A stretch of 64,000 bases of DNA from Erinaceus europaeus. Its lineage: Eukaryota > Chordata > Mammalia > Eulipotyphla > Erinaceidae. The stretch covers positions 64,069,838 to 64,133,837 of the forward strand of contig NC_080168.1 of NCBI RefSeq assembly GCF_950295315.1. The letters run 5' to 3'. The notes under the pieces are model-generated. The model made no database searches. It had not been told where the DNA came from and saw nothing but the letters and a program-made list of their open reading frames with translations. Below, piece by piece: positions 23,590 through 34,115 of the stretch (its first letter is position 1; the number at the start of each line of letters is the position of its first letter). The translations under genes and the position numbers were made by a program.

Positions 23590-23735
23590 AAAATATATTT
23601 AAAAAAAATAAAGAGAATGAGAAGAGAGAGACATACACACCTGTAGACCTGCTTCACCACTCATGAAGTGATCCCCTGCAGGTGGGGAACGGGGGCTTGA
23701 ACCTAGTTCCTTGTGCTTGGTCATACATGTCTGTC
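23590..23735 (-). mobile_element. SINE-A, 5' half of split element
   Basis: GAGAGAGACATACACACCTG, GACCTGCTTCACCACTCATG and GGGGCTTGAACCTAGTTCCT. Continues the copy interrupted at 23089. Confidence 0.72.
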
Positions 23736-24640
23736 TCTATTTGATGAAGTTGGCTCAGAATGGTAAAGCCCTGGTGATGACAAAAACCAAACCCAATGTG
23801 GTACTGGCATAAACACAGGAATAACGACCAACAGAATATTACAAAAATTCTCCCAAATAAGCCCACACATATACGGTCCACTAGTTTTAGACAAAGAAGC
23901 CAAGAATATATCATGGGGAAAGGATGGCTTTACAAAATAATGTTCAAAAATGTGGGAATATCCCATGCAAAAGAATAAGACAGAATCTCCATCTTATACT
24001 ATCTACAGAAAGCAGCTCAGAATGGGTCACACACTGGAATGCAAGTGCCGAGATCAAGAAACTCTGGGACAGCTTGGTGATCATGTTTTTAGACAGGGCA
24101 AGCAAAAGCAAAAGCAGGAAAAGCAAAAGCAGGAAAAGCAAAACAAACAAGTGGCCCTTCATCAAAGCTGAACGGTGTGTCCAGTACAAAGGAAACTGCC
24201 TCTAAGAAGGAAAGCCAACTTGCAGAATGTGAGAAAATACCAAATGACATATCAGGTAAAGGGATCAAGATTGACAGTATACAAAGACTGGTACGACTCA
24301 ATAGGAAACAAACCCAAAATGAGTCCATTTCACAAAGAACCTGAATGGACATTTTCCCCAAAGAAGACCTAAAAATACCCAACAGGTACAATATATATTC
24401 AACATTGGGGGGAAAAATGCCATCAAAATGTCAGTGAGACTGTTCCCATCAGTGAGAACAGTAATGACCCCAGAAACCCAAGGGTTGGCAAGAGTGTAGA
24501 AGAAGCCCCGTGATGGTGATGGGTGGGAGTTGGGTGGGTGGTAGGAACTTGACTAGGTTTTGGTCTTTATGAAAAACAGGAAGCAGAGTCCTTAAAGAAT
24601 TAAAAACAGGAGTAGGGCTACAGAGTGGCAGCAGGTACAT

Positions 24641-25024
24641 TTTGCTCTCTGAGTCAACTAAGAATAACAATGAGGATCACCTGAGAATGCACCAAAACAA
24701 GCTGAGAAATACTTTGGGCAGCCACCAAGTCTCCGGTGAGTGCAAACATGTGTGGCTTCTGGACAGAGAGGAGCTAAGGGGCCCAAATCTACTCAAGAGT
24801 GGCTGGTAACAGCCTGGCAGTTTGCCATTTGAGGATCTACCTCTGGTCTGAGTTTTATCAACAAAAAGACTGCTGAAGGAAGGAGAGGATCCCCTAAGGC
24901 TCACCAATTACAACTGTGAGTCTCCATTGTTACTGTCCCTTAGAGGCTGGAACAGAAGCAGGGATGCCCTGTGCTGACACCAGGGGGCAGAGAACTGACC
25001 ACTGACTAGGGAACTCAGAAGATC
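24641..25024. other. intergenic, unrecognised
   Basis: No confident exon or repeat. It could be decayed L1 3' UTR. Confidence 0.4.
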
Positions 25025-25060
25025 TGCAATAACCCTGGAGGAAAAAAAAAAAAAAAAAAA
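25025..25060 (+). mobile_element. SINE-A 3' end fragment
   Basis: Only TGCAATAACCCTGGAGG and an A18 tail remain. Confidence 0.55.
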
Positions 25061-25183
25061 CTCTGACAAGGAGGCAGTTATCACCAAGCCTGCCCTGAAA
25101 AAAGTTCTGAAAGGTCTCCTATAAACAACCACATTACCATGAACATATATATCAGAACACTGTAAAAGTTTAGAATAATGTCA

Positions 25184-25678
25184 TTAAAATATCTTCAATC
25201 TATAATATAGATAAATGTCAATGACCTGAATTCACCTACTAAAAGGCACAGAGTAGGAAGATGGATCAGAAAACACAATCCAAACATATGCTGTCTGCAG
25301 GAATCCCACCTAACTCAACAAGACAAACAAAGACTCAAAGTAAAAGGATGGAAAACTACCATACAAGCCAATGGACCACAAAAAAAGGGCAGGAATAGCT
25401 ATTCTCATATCTGACACAATAGACCTTAATATAAATATAATATAAAAAGATAGGGATGGACATTACTCAGTGCTCAGAGGATTAGTCAGTCAAGAGGACT
25501 TAATGATTATCAACATCTATGCACCCAATGAGAGGCCATCCAAATATATTAAACATCTACTGAAAGAGCTACAGCAATATATTAACAGCAACACAGTAAT
25601 AGTAGGAGACTTCAACATCCCACCCTTTCAACTTGACAGATCATCCCTGCAGAAAATCAATAAAGACATGAGGGAATA
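25184..25678 (+). mobile_element. L1 fragment, ORF2 endonuclease region
   Basis: Frame 25470-25679 encodes LMIINIYAPNERPSKY and VGDFNIPPFQLDRSS, typical of the L1 endonuclease. The preceding part includes TGCTGTCTGCAGGAATCCCA. It stops exactly where a 7SK sequence begins. Confidence 0.88.
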
Positions 25679-25913
25679 GGATGTGAGGGTGATCTGTCTG
25701 AGACATCTGTCACCCAATCGCTAGTTGATTTGGCTGATCCCTCTGGCTAGGCGGGTGTCCCCTTCCTCCCTCACCGCTCCATGTGTATCCCTCCTGAAGC
25801 TGCACCCTCAGACAAAGAGGATAGCCTTCCCTGAACAGAGCTGGACTGGTCTTCGGTGGAGGGTATATGAGTAGCTGTGCTCCCCTGATAGAACCTCCAA
25901 ACATGCTCTCAAG
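25679..25913 (+). pseudogene. RN7SK pseudogene: 7SK RNA retropseudogene, 3'-truncated
   Basis: Starts at the exact 7SK 5' end GGATGTGAGGGTGATCTGTC. It keeps GGCTAGGCGGGTGTCCCCTT, CACCGCTCCATGTG, GAAGCTGC, GACTGGTCTTCGGT, GAGTAGCTGTGCTCCCCTGA and AACCTCCAAACATGCTCTCA, then stops at AAG. The CG dinucleotides of 7SK are largely decayed. L1 DNA of a much later part of ORF2 follows at once. GAGGGAATA lies on both sides (25670-25678 and 25917-25925). Confidence 0.92.
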
Positions 25914-26000
25914 AAAGAGGGAATAAACCTAATAAGAAAAGTGAAAGACTTGTATACTGAAAATTGTAAGTTATTATTCAAGGAAATAGAAAAAGGTATA

Positions 26001-26290
26001 GGGCTGGGTGATAGAACAGTGCGTTAAGTGCACATGGCATGAAGCTGCAAGGACTGGCACAAGGATCCAGGTTGGAGTCCCTGGCTCCCAACCTGTGGGA
26101 GGGGTCACGTCACAGGCAGTGAAGCAGGTCTGCAGGTGTCTATCTTTCCTCCTCTCTGTCTCCCCCTCCTCTCTCAATTTCTCTCTGTCCTATTCAATAA
26201 CAAGGGCAACAAAATGGAAAAAATGGTCTCCAGGAGTAGTGAAGGTACCAAGCCCCAGCGATAATCCTGGAGGCAAAAAAAAAAAAAAAA
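26001..26290 (+). mobile_element. SINE-A1, long form
   Basis: GGGCTGGGTGATAGAACAGT head, GAAGCAGGTCTGCAGGTGTC, GTCTCCAGGAGTAGTG to AATCCTGGAGGC, A16 tail. Sits in L1. Confidence 0.88.
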
Positions 26291-27344
26291 GTGGAAATAT
26301 ATCCTATGTTCATAGGTTAGAAGAATTATCATTAAAATGAATATTCTACCCAGAGCCATATACAAATTTAAAGCAATTCTCATCAAGATCCAAATAACTT
26401 TTTAGGAGAATAAAACAAAAGCTACAGATGTTTATCTGGAACCAGAAAAGTCCCTAGAATTGCTAAAACAATCTTGAGAAGAAGGAACAGAACTGGAGGC
26501 ACCGCACACCCAGATATTAAATTGTTTTATAGGGCCATTGTCATAAAAACTGCTTGGTACTGGTGGATCAAGGACTTGGATGTTAGACCAGAAACTATCA
26601 GATACTTAGAGGGAAATATTGGCAGAACTCTTTTCCGCATAAATTTTAAAGACATCTTCAATAAAACAAATTCATTTACAAAGAAGACTAAGGCAAGTAT
26701 AAACCTATGGAACTACATCAAATTAAAAAGCTTCTGCACAGCAAAAGAAACCACTACCAAAACCAAGAGACCCCTCAAAGAATGGGAGAAGATCTTTACA
26801 TGCCATACATCAGACAAGAGGCTAATAACCAAAATATATAAAGAGCTTGCCAAATTCAACAACAACAAATAACCCCATCCAAAAATGAGGAGAGGACATG
26901 GACAGAATATTCACCACAGAAGAGATCCAAAAGACTGAGAAACACATGAAAAAATGCTCCAACTCCTTGATTGAAAGAGAAGTGCAAATAAACACAACAA
27001 TGAGATACCACTTCACTCCTGTGAGAATGTCATACATAAGTAGAAGTAGCAGTAACAAATGCTTTATAGGTTGTGGGGGTCAAAGGAACCTTCCTGCACT
27101 GCTGGTGGGAATGTAAATTGGTCCAACCTCTGTGGAGAACAGTCTGGAGAACTCTCAGAAGGCTAGAAATGGACCTGCCCTATGATCGTACAGTTCTTCT
27201 CCTGGGGATATATCCTAAGGAACCCAACACACCCATTCAAAGATTTGTGTACACCTATGTTCATAGCAGCACAATTTGTAATAGCCAAAACCTGGAAGCA
27301 ACCCAGGTGTCCAACAACAAATGAGTGGCTGAGCAAGTTGTGGT

Positions 27345-27366
27345 ATATATATATATATATATATAT
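27345..27366 (+). repeat. (AT)n in L1
   Basis: Expanded from the L1 segment that reads TATATATACACAATGG in the other copies. Confidence 0.85.
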
Positions 27367-27399
27367 GAATACTACTCAGCTATTAAAAATGGTGACTTC

Positions 27400-27682
27400 G
27401 GTAGTCGGGCAGTAGTGCAGTGGGTTACGTGCATGTGGCGTGAAGTGCAAGGACCGGCATAAAGATCCCAGTTCGAGCCCCCAGCTCCCCACCTGCAGGG
27501 GGGGTCGCTTCACAAGTGGTGAAACAGGTCTGCAGGTGTCTATCTTTCTCTCACCCTGTCTTCCCTTCCTCTCTCCATTTCTCTCTGTTCTATCCAATAA
27601 CAATGACATCAGTAACAACAACAATAACTACAACAACAACAAAAAACAACAAGGGCAACAAAAGGGAAAATAAATAAATATA
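27400..27682 (+). mobile_element. SINE-A1, short form, in L1 with clean duplication
   Basis: GGTAGTCGGGCAGTAGTGCA head to GGGCAACAAAAGGGAAAATA. Flanked by the perfect 15-bp duplication AAAAATGGTGACTTC (27385-27399 and 27683-27697). Confidence 0.95.
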
Positions 27683-28039
27683 AAAAATGGTGACTTCACT
27701 GTTTTCAGCTCATCTTGGATGGAGCTTGAAGAAATCATGTTAAGTGAAATAAGTCAGAAACAGAAGGATGAATATGGGATGATCTCACTGTCAGGCAGAA
27801 GTTGAAAAACAAGATCAGAAGAGAAAACACAAGTAGAACCTGAACTGGAATTGGTGTATTGCACCAAAAAGACTCTGGGGTGGGTGGGTGGGGGCGGAGA
27901 ATACAGGTCCAAAAAGGATGACAGAGGACCTAGTGGAGGTTGTATTGTTATATGGAAAACTGGGAAATTTTATGCATGTACAAACTATTGTATTTACTGT
28001 TTAATGTAAAACATTAATTCCCCAATAAAGAAATGAAAA

Positions 28040-28325
28040 GGAGTTGGGTGGTAGTGCAGCAGGTTAAGCACATGTGGCACAAAGCACAGGACCAGCATAA
28101 GGATCCCGGTTCAGGCCCCCAGCTCCCCACCTGCAGCGGGCGGCTTCACAAGTGGTGAAGCAGGACTGCAGGTGTCTATCTTTCTCTCCCCCTCTCTGTC
28201 TTCCCCTCCTCTCTCCATTTCTCTCTGTCTTATCCAACAATGACCACATCAATAACTACAGCAATAAAAAAGGGCAACAAAAGAGAATAAATATAAAAAA
28301 ATTTAAAAAAAGAAAGAAAAAAAAC
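28040..28325 (+). mobile_element. SINE-A1, short form
   Basis: GGAGTTGGGTGGTAGTGCAG head, CGGTTCAGGCCCCCAGCTCC, CAATGACCACATCAATAACT, long A-rich tail. It sits between two L1 elements. Confidence 0.9.
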
Positions 28326-29720
28326 TTCTTGGTACTGAAACATGAATAGACACACTGACAAGTGGAATAGAATTGAGAGCTCAGAAATAAGCTCTCATAC
28401 CCATGGGCATTTAATCTTTGACAAAGGTGCCCATACTATTAAATGGAGAAAGAAGAGTCTCTTCAATAAATGGCGTTGGAAAAATTGGGTTGAAACATGC
28501 AGAAGAATGAAGTGAACCACTATATTTCACCAAACACAAAAGTAAATTCCAAATGGATCAAGGACTTGGATGTTAGACAAGAAACTATCACATACTTAGA
28601 GGAAAGTACTGCCAGAACTCTTCCGTATAAATTTTAAAGACAACTCAAATGAAACAAATCCAATTACAAAGAAGGCTAAGTCAAAAATAAATCAATGGGA
28701 CTAAATCAAATTCGAAAGCTTCTGCACAGCATAAAAAACCACTACCCAAAGAGACCTCCCACAGAATTGGAGATCTTCACACTTTATATATCATACAAGC
28801 AGCTAATAACCAAAATATATAAAGAGCTCACCAGACTCAGCAACAAGGACACAAGTGACCTCATCCAAAAATGGGGAAAGGATATGGACAGAATATTCTC
28901 CATAGAAGAGATCCAAAAGGCCAACAAACATAAAAAAATGCTCCACGTCATTGTCAGAGAAATGCAGATAAAGACAACAATGGGATACCACTTCACTCCT
29001 GTGAGAATGTCACATATCAGAAAAGGTAGCAGTAACAAATGCAGGAGAGATTGTGGGGACAAAGGACCCCTCCTGTACTGCTGGTGTGAATGTAAATTGG
29101 TCCATCCTCTGTGGAGAGCAGTCTGGAGAATTCTCAGGAGAGAAGTGGACCTACCCTATGACCTTGCAATTCCTCTCCTGGGGGATATATCCTAAGGAAT
29201 CAAACATACCCATCCCAAAAGATCTCTCTATATATGTATATCTATGTTCATAGCAGCACAATTTGTAATAGCCAAAACCTGGAAGCAACCCATGTGTCCA
29301 ACAACAGGTGAGTGGCTGAGAAAGCTGAGGCATATATACACAATGGAATACTATGCAGCTATTGAAAATGTTGGATTCACCTTCTTTACCCCATCTTGGA
29401 TGGAGCCTGAAGGAATCATGTGAAGTGAGATCAGCCAGAAACAGAAGGATGAATATAGGATGATCTCACTCATAGGCAGAAGTTGAAAAACAAGAACAGA
29501 AGTTAAAAACATTAAGCAGAACTTGGACTGGAGTTGGTTTATTGCACCAAAGTAAAAGACTCTGGGGTTGTGGGGAGTGTTCAGGTCCTGGAACATGATT
29601 GTAGAGGAGGACCTGGTGGGGGTTGTATTGTTATGTGGAAATGTTATGCATGCACAAACTACTGTATTTTACTGTTGGCTGGAAACCATTAATCCCCCAA
29701 TAAATAAATAAATGAATTAA
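28326..29720 (+). mobile_element. 5'-truncated L1
   Basis: Starts CTTCTTGGTACTGAAACATG, continues through [20 protein letters not shown] and NKCRRDCGDKGP, to CCCCCAATAAATAAATAAAT. Several frameshifts and stops. Confidence 0.88.
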
Positions 29721-29727
29721 AAAGGAC

Positions 29728-29865
29728 CATTCACAAGGACCCAGGCTCTAGCCCCTGGTCCCCACCTGCGGGGGGAAAGCTCCACAAGTGAAGCAGGGCT
29801 GCAAGTGTTTGTTTCTTCCTCTCTACCTCACCCCCTCAATTTCTGTTCTATCAAAAAAAAAAAAC
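29728..29865 (+). mobile_element. SINE-A2, 5'-truncated
   Basis: Begins within CACAAGGACCCAGGCTCTAG, body AAGTGAAGCAGGGCTGCAAG, A12 tail. Confidence 0.78.
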
Positions 29866-30110
29866 AGTCACTGTATGACCCAGCCATCCCTCTTCTGCAT
29901 CTGCATCCAAAGGGAATGAAACAGGGATCACAGAGACACTGCCCCCCACCCCACATTTACTGCCAGGGATTCAGAGACAGCAGGGCAGCAACAAGCCCAG
30001 TGTGTGCTGACACATGAACAGGTGCCTGGATTGTGCCATCTATGACTCTGTGCAGTTAGGAAAGAGCAGAAAATCCTGCCTCAGGTGACAGATGGGAGGA
30101 CAGATATTGA
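29866..30110 (+). mobile_element. old L1 3' fragment
   Basis: ACTGTATGACCCAGCCATCC, then CACATTTACTGCCAGGGATT and GACACATGAACAGGTGCCTG, matching the order of old mammalian L1 3' ends. Confidence 0.55.
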
Positions 30111-30254
30111 ACAACAAGCAGCACTGGGCCCCTCCCTGGGGCAGAGTTGGTGAGGAGGAGCCAGAGTAGCACATGGTCACCAGCAGGGGCTGTGGGTGGG
30201 GGAGCTGTCGGTGAGACGTGTCCGACTTTCAGTTATGAGAAATATACATTCTGG

Positions 30255-31061
30255 AGAGGTGAGTTTCCAGGAAGTCTATGTGAGGATATTCAGAGAAGTC
30301 AGGATGGAACCATAGTAGCATCTGCAACTGGGTGGCTGAAATGCAGTGAGATATAAAGAGCAAGTCAATGTTTAATGAAAAGGAACCATAAAGTAGGAAT
30401 AGAACAGATGAATGTAGAGACCTTAGGGTGAAAGAAAGCTAATAAGTCTATTTTAAGAAGCCCTACCCCACTAGGGAAAGATAGAAACAGGCTGGGGGTG
30501 TGGATCCACCTGCTAACACCCATGTCCAGTGGAGAAGCAGTTACAGAAACCACAACTCCCACCTCTGCACTCCAAAACGAATTTTGGTCCATGCTCCCAG
30601 AGAGGTAAGTGATCAGGAAAGTAAACCAGAGGGCTCTGTACCCCCATTCCACCAGGACCCAAAGCATCTGTCACCAGGAATCTTTTTTTTTTTTTTTATA
30701 CCATCACTGAAAGGGAAGCAAATCTGGAAAACAGTAGAGGAAGCCAGGCACTGCTTCTCTTCTCTGGGAGAGAAGACGAAAAAAGGAAGGACACTTGGAA
30801 GTAGTAATAAATGTAGGAGTAACTTAGAAAGGAAGTGAAGGCAGGACAATTAAAAAAATTAGAGGAGAAATATATCTATATATACATAGATATAGATAAT
30901 ATCAGCTGATATCAGTGGCCTTGGCAGAACTCCTGAAGTTTCCAATGGAGGAGATGGGACGCAGAACTCTGGTGGCAAGAAGTATGGAATTATGCCTATA
31001 TGGTCTTACAATTTTGTAAATCAGTATTAAATCACTAATAAAAATAAGTTAAAAAAAAGAA
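30255..31061 (+). mobile_element. family X retroposon, copy 1, with inverted 5' part
   Basis: The 3' part (about 30446-31061) runs forward: CCTACCCCACTAGGGAAAGA, TGGATCCACCTGCTAACACC, GCAGAACTCTGGTGGCAAGA, AAATCACTAATAAAAATAAG and an A-rich tail. The left part (30255 to about 30445) is reverse-complemented relative to copy 2. Flanked by AAATAYACATTCTGG-type duplications (30240-30254 and 31062-31074). This is the footprint of target-primed reverse transcription with twin priming. I cannot name the family. Confidence 0.8.
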
Positions 31062-31074
31062 AAATACATTCTGG

Positions 31075-31512
31075 GGACTGAGCGTCTCTATGGTGACAGC
31101 AGATAATAATAAAGCCCTGTATGCTTGAAACGTGTTATAAAAGTGGATATGAAGTGTTGCCACCACCCTGTCTCCCCTCCCTCCCGCACCCCAAACATAC
31201 ACACAAATAGAACTGATCTCACGAAGGCTAATTCGCTTGACTATGGTAAGCATTTTACAATGGATGCATACATCAAACCAGTCCATCTTTACTGTAAAGA
31301 CATGCAGCTTTTGTCAATCATGTACTCATCAAAATAGCATACTGCAGACCTTAAATATATGCAGTTTTGTCAAGCATGCATTAATGAAATTAGATGAAAG
31401 AGTGCTGGTAAATAATTCTTAAACAGGGAATAACAAAGAAATACCTGTGCAAGGTGCTATTTTGACCACAAATATGTGTCTCTGTGTGTTCATCTTTGGA
31501 GCTAGAACCAGG
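31075..31512. other. intergenic, unrecognised
   Basis: Contains a locally repeated motif (CATGCAGCTTTTGTCAATCA and ATGCAGTTTTGTCAAGCATG near 31302 and 31360). No gene seen. Confidence 0.45.
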
Positions 31513-31527
31513 GCCTTTTGTATTTTT

Positions 31528-31804
31528 TTAAATTTATTTATTCCCTTTTGTTGCCCTTGTTTTTTGTTTTTTTAATTGTTGTAGTTATTATTGTTGTTGT
31601 CGTTGTTGGATAGGACAGAGAGAAATGGAGAGAGGAGGGGAAGACAGAGAGGAGGAGAGAAAGATAGACACCTGCAGACCTGCTTCACCGCCTGTGAAGC
31701 GACTCCCCTGCAGGCGGGGAGCCGGGGTTCGAACCGGGATCCTTATGCCGATCCTTGTGCTTTGCGCCACCTGCACTTAACCCACTGCGCTACAGCCCGA
31801 CTCC
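31528..31804 (-). mobile_element. SINE-A1, short form, young
   Basis: Minus-strand head GGGAGTCGGGCTGTAGCGCA and B box GGTTCGAACCC. Flanked by GCCTTTTGTATTTTTT on both sides (31513-31528 and 31807-31821). Confidence 0.94.
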
Positions 31805-32056
31805 CTGCCTTTTGTATTTTTTGAGCAGGTCCTTCAAATGGACTTGTGTGAACCAGGAAATCCTGCATCTCTGGCAGCACGATGAAGCAAAAGGAGGACA
31901 AAATCCTATGGGACTTCTTTTTAAATGCCAGCTTTTAAACTTGTGCTGTTCACATTTATTTCAAGGAGAAAAGTAGTGAGTGACCTTGAGTCTTCCAAGG
32001 GCTAAGCTTCCTGAAAACGCTTTCTATCACTTCATGTGATAGAAAACGTCTGTGCT

Positions 32057-32351
32057 GGGAGTCGGGCGGTGGCGCAGCGGGTTAAGCGCACGTGGTGCAA
32101 ATCGCCAGGACCTGCATAAGGATCCCAGTTCGAGCCCCCGGCTCCCCACCTGCAGGAGAGTCGCTTCACAAGCGGTGAAGCAGGTCTGCAGGTGTCTGTC
32201 TTTCTCTCCTCCTCTCTCTTCCCCTCCTCTCTCCATTTCTCTCTGTCTTATCCAACAACAATGACATTAATAACCACAACAGTGTTAAACAACAAGGGCA
32301 ACAAAAAGGAAAATAAATAAAAACTTAATTTATAAAATAAATAAATAAAAA
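32057..32351 (+). mobile_element. SINE-A1, short form, young
   Basis: GGGAGTCGGGCGGTGGCGCA head, near-consensus body, GGGCAACAAAAAGGAAAATA, composite AT-rich tail. Perfect 16-bp duplication AGAAAACGTCTGTGCT (32041-32056 and 32352-32367). Confidence 0.96.
32070..32137 (+). promoter_or_regulatory. internal pol III promoter of the SINE-A1 at 32057
   Basis: A box TGGCGCAGCGG (32070-32080) and B box AGTTCGAGCCC (32127-32137), spaced as in tRNA genes. Among the best preserved in the window. Activity not shown. Confidence 0.7.
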
Positions 32352-32551
32352 AGAAAACGTCTGTGCTTTCACTTTTCATGACTCAATAGTGTAACACAAC
32401 AGGCACAAACACAGCACAAAGGAAGCGTCCGCTCAATGAGAGAACTCTACAGACATGTCATTTTTTCCTGCCCTCAGCCCCTGGGCTCATGGACACACAT
32501 ACACAGACACCATCAGAGGTTGTCCTTGTTCTAGACCCCTCCCCTGGGCTC

Positions 32552-32556
<5 letters not shown>

Positions 32557-32620
<64 letters not shown>
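32557..32620 (+). repeat. (CT)16(CA)16 compound microsatellite
   Basis: CT run 32557-32588 joined directly to a CA run 32589-32620. The long open frames across it on both strands are repeat artefacts. Confidence 0.96.
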
Positions 32621-32623
<3 letters not shown>

Positions 32624-32689
32624 TGGGGACCAAGCTCTTTCCTGATGAGGAGGAAGGATGGGGGGCTGTCCATGAATTAATAATAAAAA

Positions 32690-32886
32690 GTGGGGGGGGC
32701 AGACAGTGATGCACCTGACTAAGCACACACATTACAGTGTGCAAGGACCTGGGTTCAATCTCCTGGTCCTTACCTGCAGGAGGGAAGCTTCACTAGTGGT
32801 GAAGCAGGGCTGCAGGTGTATTCCTCCTTCTCTATCTCTCACTCCCTTCTTAACTTCTCTATATCCAATAATAAGTAAATAAAAAC
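32690..32886 (+). mobile_element. SINE-A2
   Basis: GGGGCAGACAGTGATGCACC head, GGTTCAATCTCC, CTAGTGGTGAAGCAGGGCTG, AATAAGTAAATAAAAAC end. Confidence 0.82.
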
Positions 32887-33192
32887 ATTTTTTTTTTGCC
32901 TCTAGGGTTATTGCTGGAGCTCGGTGCCTGCACCATGATTCCACTGCTCCTGGAGGCCATTTTTTTCCTCTTTTGTTGCCCTGGTTGTTTTATCATTGTT
33001 TTTATTGCTGTCATTGTTGTTGGATAGGACAGAGAGAAATGGAGAGAGGAGGGGAAGACAGACACCTGCAGACCTGCTTCACCATCTGTGAAGTGACCCC
33101 CCTGCAGGTGGGGAACTGGGGCTGAACCAGGAGCCCTCCTCCGGTCCTTGCACTTTGCGCCATGTGCGCTTAACCCGCTGCCCAACTCCCAC
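32887..33192 (-). mobile_element. SINE-A1, long form
   Basis: T-run, TTGCCTCTAGGGTTATTGCT, TCCTGGAGGCCATTTTTTTC, TTGTTGGATAGGACAGAGAG, reversed head. Tail-to-tail with the preceding plus-strand SINE. Confidence 0.9.
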
Positions 33193-33228
33193 GAAAACAT
33201 ATTTTAAATAATGATAAAAAAGAAAGAG

Positions 33229-33514
33229 GGGGCCAGGCAGTGGCGCAGTGGGTTAAGCACATATGGTGCAAAGTGCCAAGACTAGTGTAAGGATCTTTGT
33301 TGAAGTCCCAGGTCTCTACCTGCAGGGAGGTCACTTCACAGGCAGTGAAGCAGGTTTGCAGGTGTCTATCTTTCTCCCCTCTCCTATCCAAAAACAGAAA
33401 TAGCAACAATAACAATAGTAACAACAAGGGCAACAAAATGGGGGGGATGACCTCCAGCAGCAATGGATTAATGGTGCAGGCACTGAGCCCCAATAAGCCT
33501 GGAGGCAAAAAAGG
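33229..33514 (+). mobile_element. SINE-A1, long form
   Basis: GGGGGCCAGGCAGTGGCGCA head, body, GACCTCCAGCAGCAATGG to AAGCCTGGAGGC. Confidence 0.85.
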
Positions 33515-33516
33515 GA

Positions 33517-33837
33517 AGGGGGCTGGGTAGTGGTGCACCGAGTGCAAAGTGCATAGTACTAAGTGCAAGGACCTGCATGAAAATCCCCGTTTGAGCCTCT
33601 GACTCCCCACCTGCAGGGGGGTTGCTTCACAGGTGGTGAAGAGGTCTGCAGGTGTCTGTCTTTCTACCCCACCTTGCCCTCCTCTCTCCATTTCTTTCAG
33701 TCCTGTGAAACAATAGCAATAACAGTAACAATAACAATAACAACAACAACAAAATGGAAGGGATGGCCTACAGGAGCAGTGGACTCATGGTGTAGGCACC
33801 AAGCCCCAGCGATTACCCTGGAGGCAAAAATAAATAC
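33517..33837 (+). mobile_element. SINE-A1, long form
   Basis: GGGGGCTGGGTAGTGGTGCA head, CAATAACAGTAACAATAACA middle, GGCCTACAGGAGCAGTGG to TACCCTGGAGGC. Confidence 0.87.
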
Positions 33838-33838
33838 A

Positions 33839-33906
33839 GAAAGAAAGGAAAGAAAGAAAAGAGAGAAAAGAAAGGAAAGAAAGAAAAAAAAAGAGAAAAA
33901 AAGGAA
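33839..33906 (+). repeat. GAAA-rich microsatellite
   Basis: Impure GAAA/GGAAA run grown from the preceding SINE tail. Confidence 0.85.
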
Positions 33907-33909
33907 ATC

Positions 33910-34115
33910 GGGGCCTAGTCAGTGGTGCTCCCAGTTAAGCCCACACATTATTATGCATGAGGCCCCAGGTTTGAGCCCCCACTTCCCCACATGCCAGGGA
34001 GGAAGCTCATGAATGGTGAAAAAGACCTTGCAGGTGTCTTTTTCTCTCCATATCTACTTCCTTTCCCCACCCCTCTGAATTTCTATCTGTCCTATCAAAT
34101 AAAAATAAATACATT
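33910..34115 (+). mobile_element. SINE-A2, 5' part of split element
   Basis: GGGGCCTAGTCAGTGGTGCT head to CTGTCCTATCAAATAAAAAT. The 3' domain is displaced to 34464-34560. Confidence 0.8.

Larger units (their letters stand above)
20641..24640 (+). mobile_element. old L1 (ORF2 part), broken into pieces
   Basis: Collinear L1 ORF2-like DNA at about 20641-21115, 21697-21735, 22095-22537, 22730-22845 and 23740-24640, in L1 order. It includes ATCAGGATTATTTCAGGGAT, TTAAAGCAATCCCTATCAAA, GTGGTACTGGCATAAACACA and CCCACACATATACGGTCCAC. The gaps are filled by SINEs and a 7SK retrocopy, so these arrived later. It is far more diverged than the L1s at 4433 and 28326 and has no long reading frame. Confidence 0.75.
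25914..28035 (+). mobile_element. L1 (ORF2 3' half and 3' UTR) with two SINE insertions
   Basis: Pieces 25914-26000, 26291-27399 and 27683-28035. It encodes [56 protein letters not shown] and [11 protein letters not shown], and ends AATTCCCCAATAAAG. About 200 bp present in the L1s at 4433 and 28326 is deleted at 26568 (between GCTTGGTACTG and GTGGATCAAGG). Contains frameshifts. Confidence 0.88.

Noticed and set aside
32057..32150. Genuine tRNA gene
   Set aside because: The A and B boxes are good, but there is no foldable acceptor stem or anticodon loop, and the element continues as a SINE with target duplications.
32455..32744. Open frames rich in SLSLSL/HTHTHT and CVCVCV/RERERE
   Set aside because: They are translations of the (CT)n(CA)n microsatellite.
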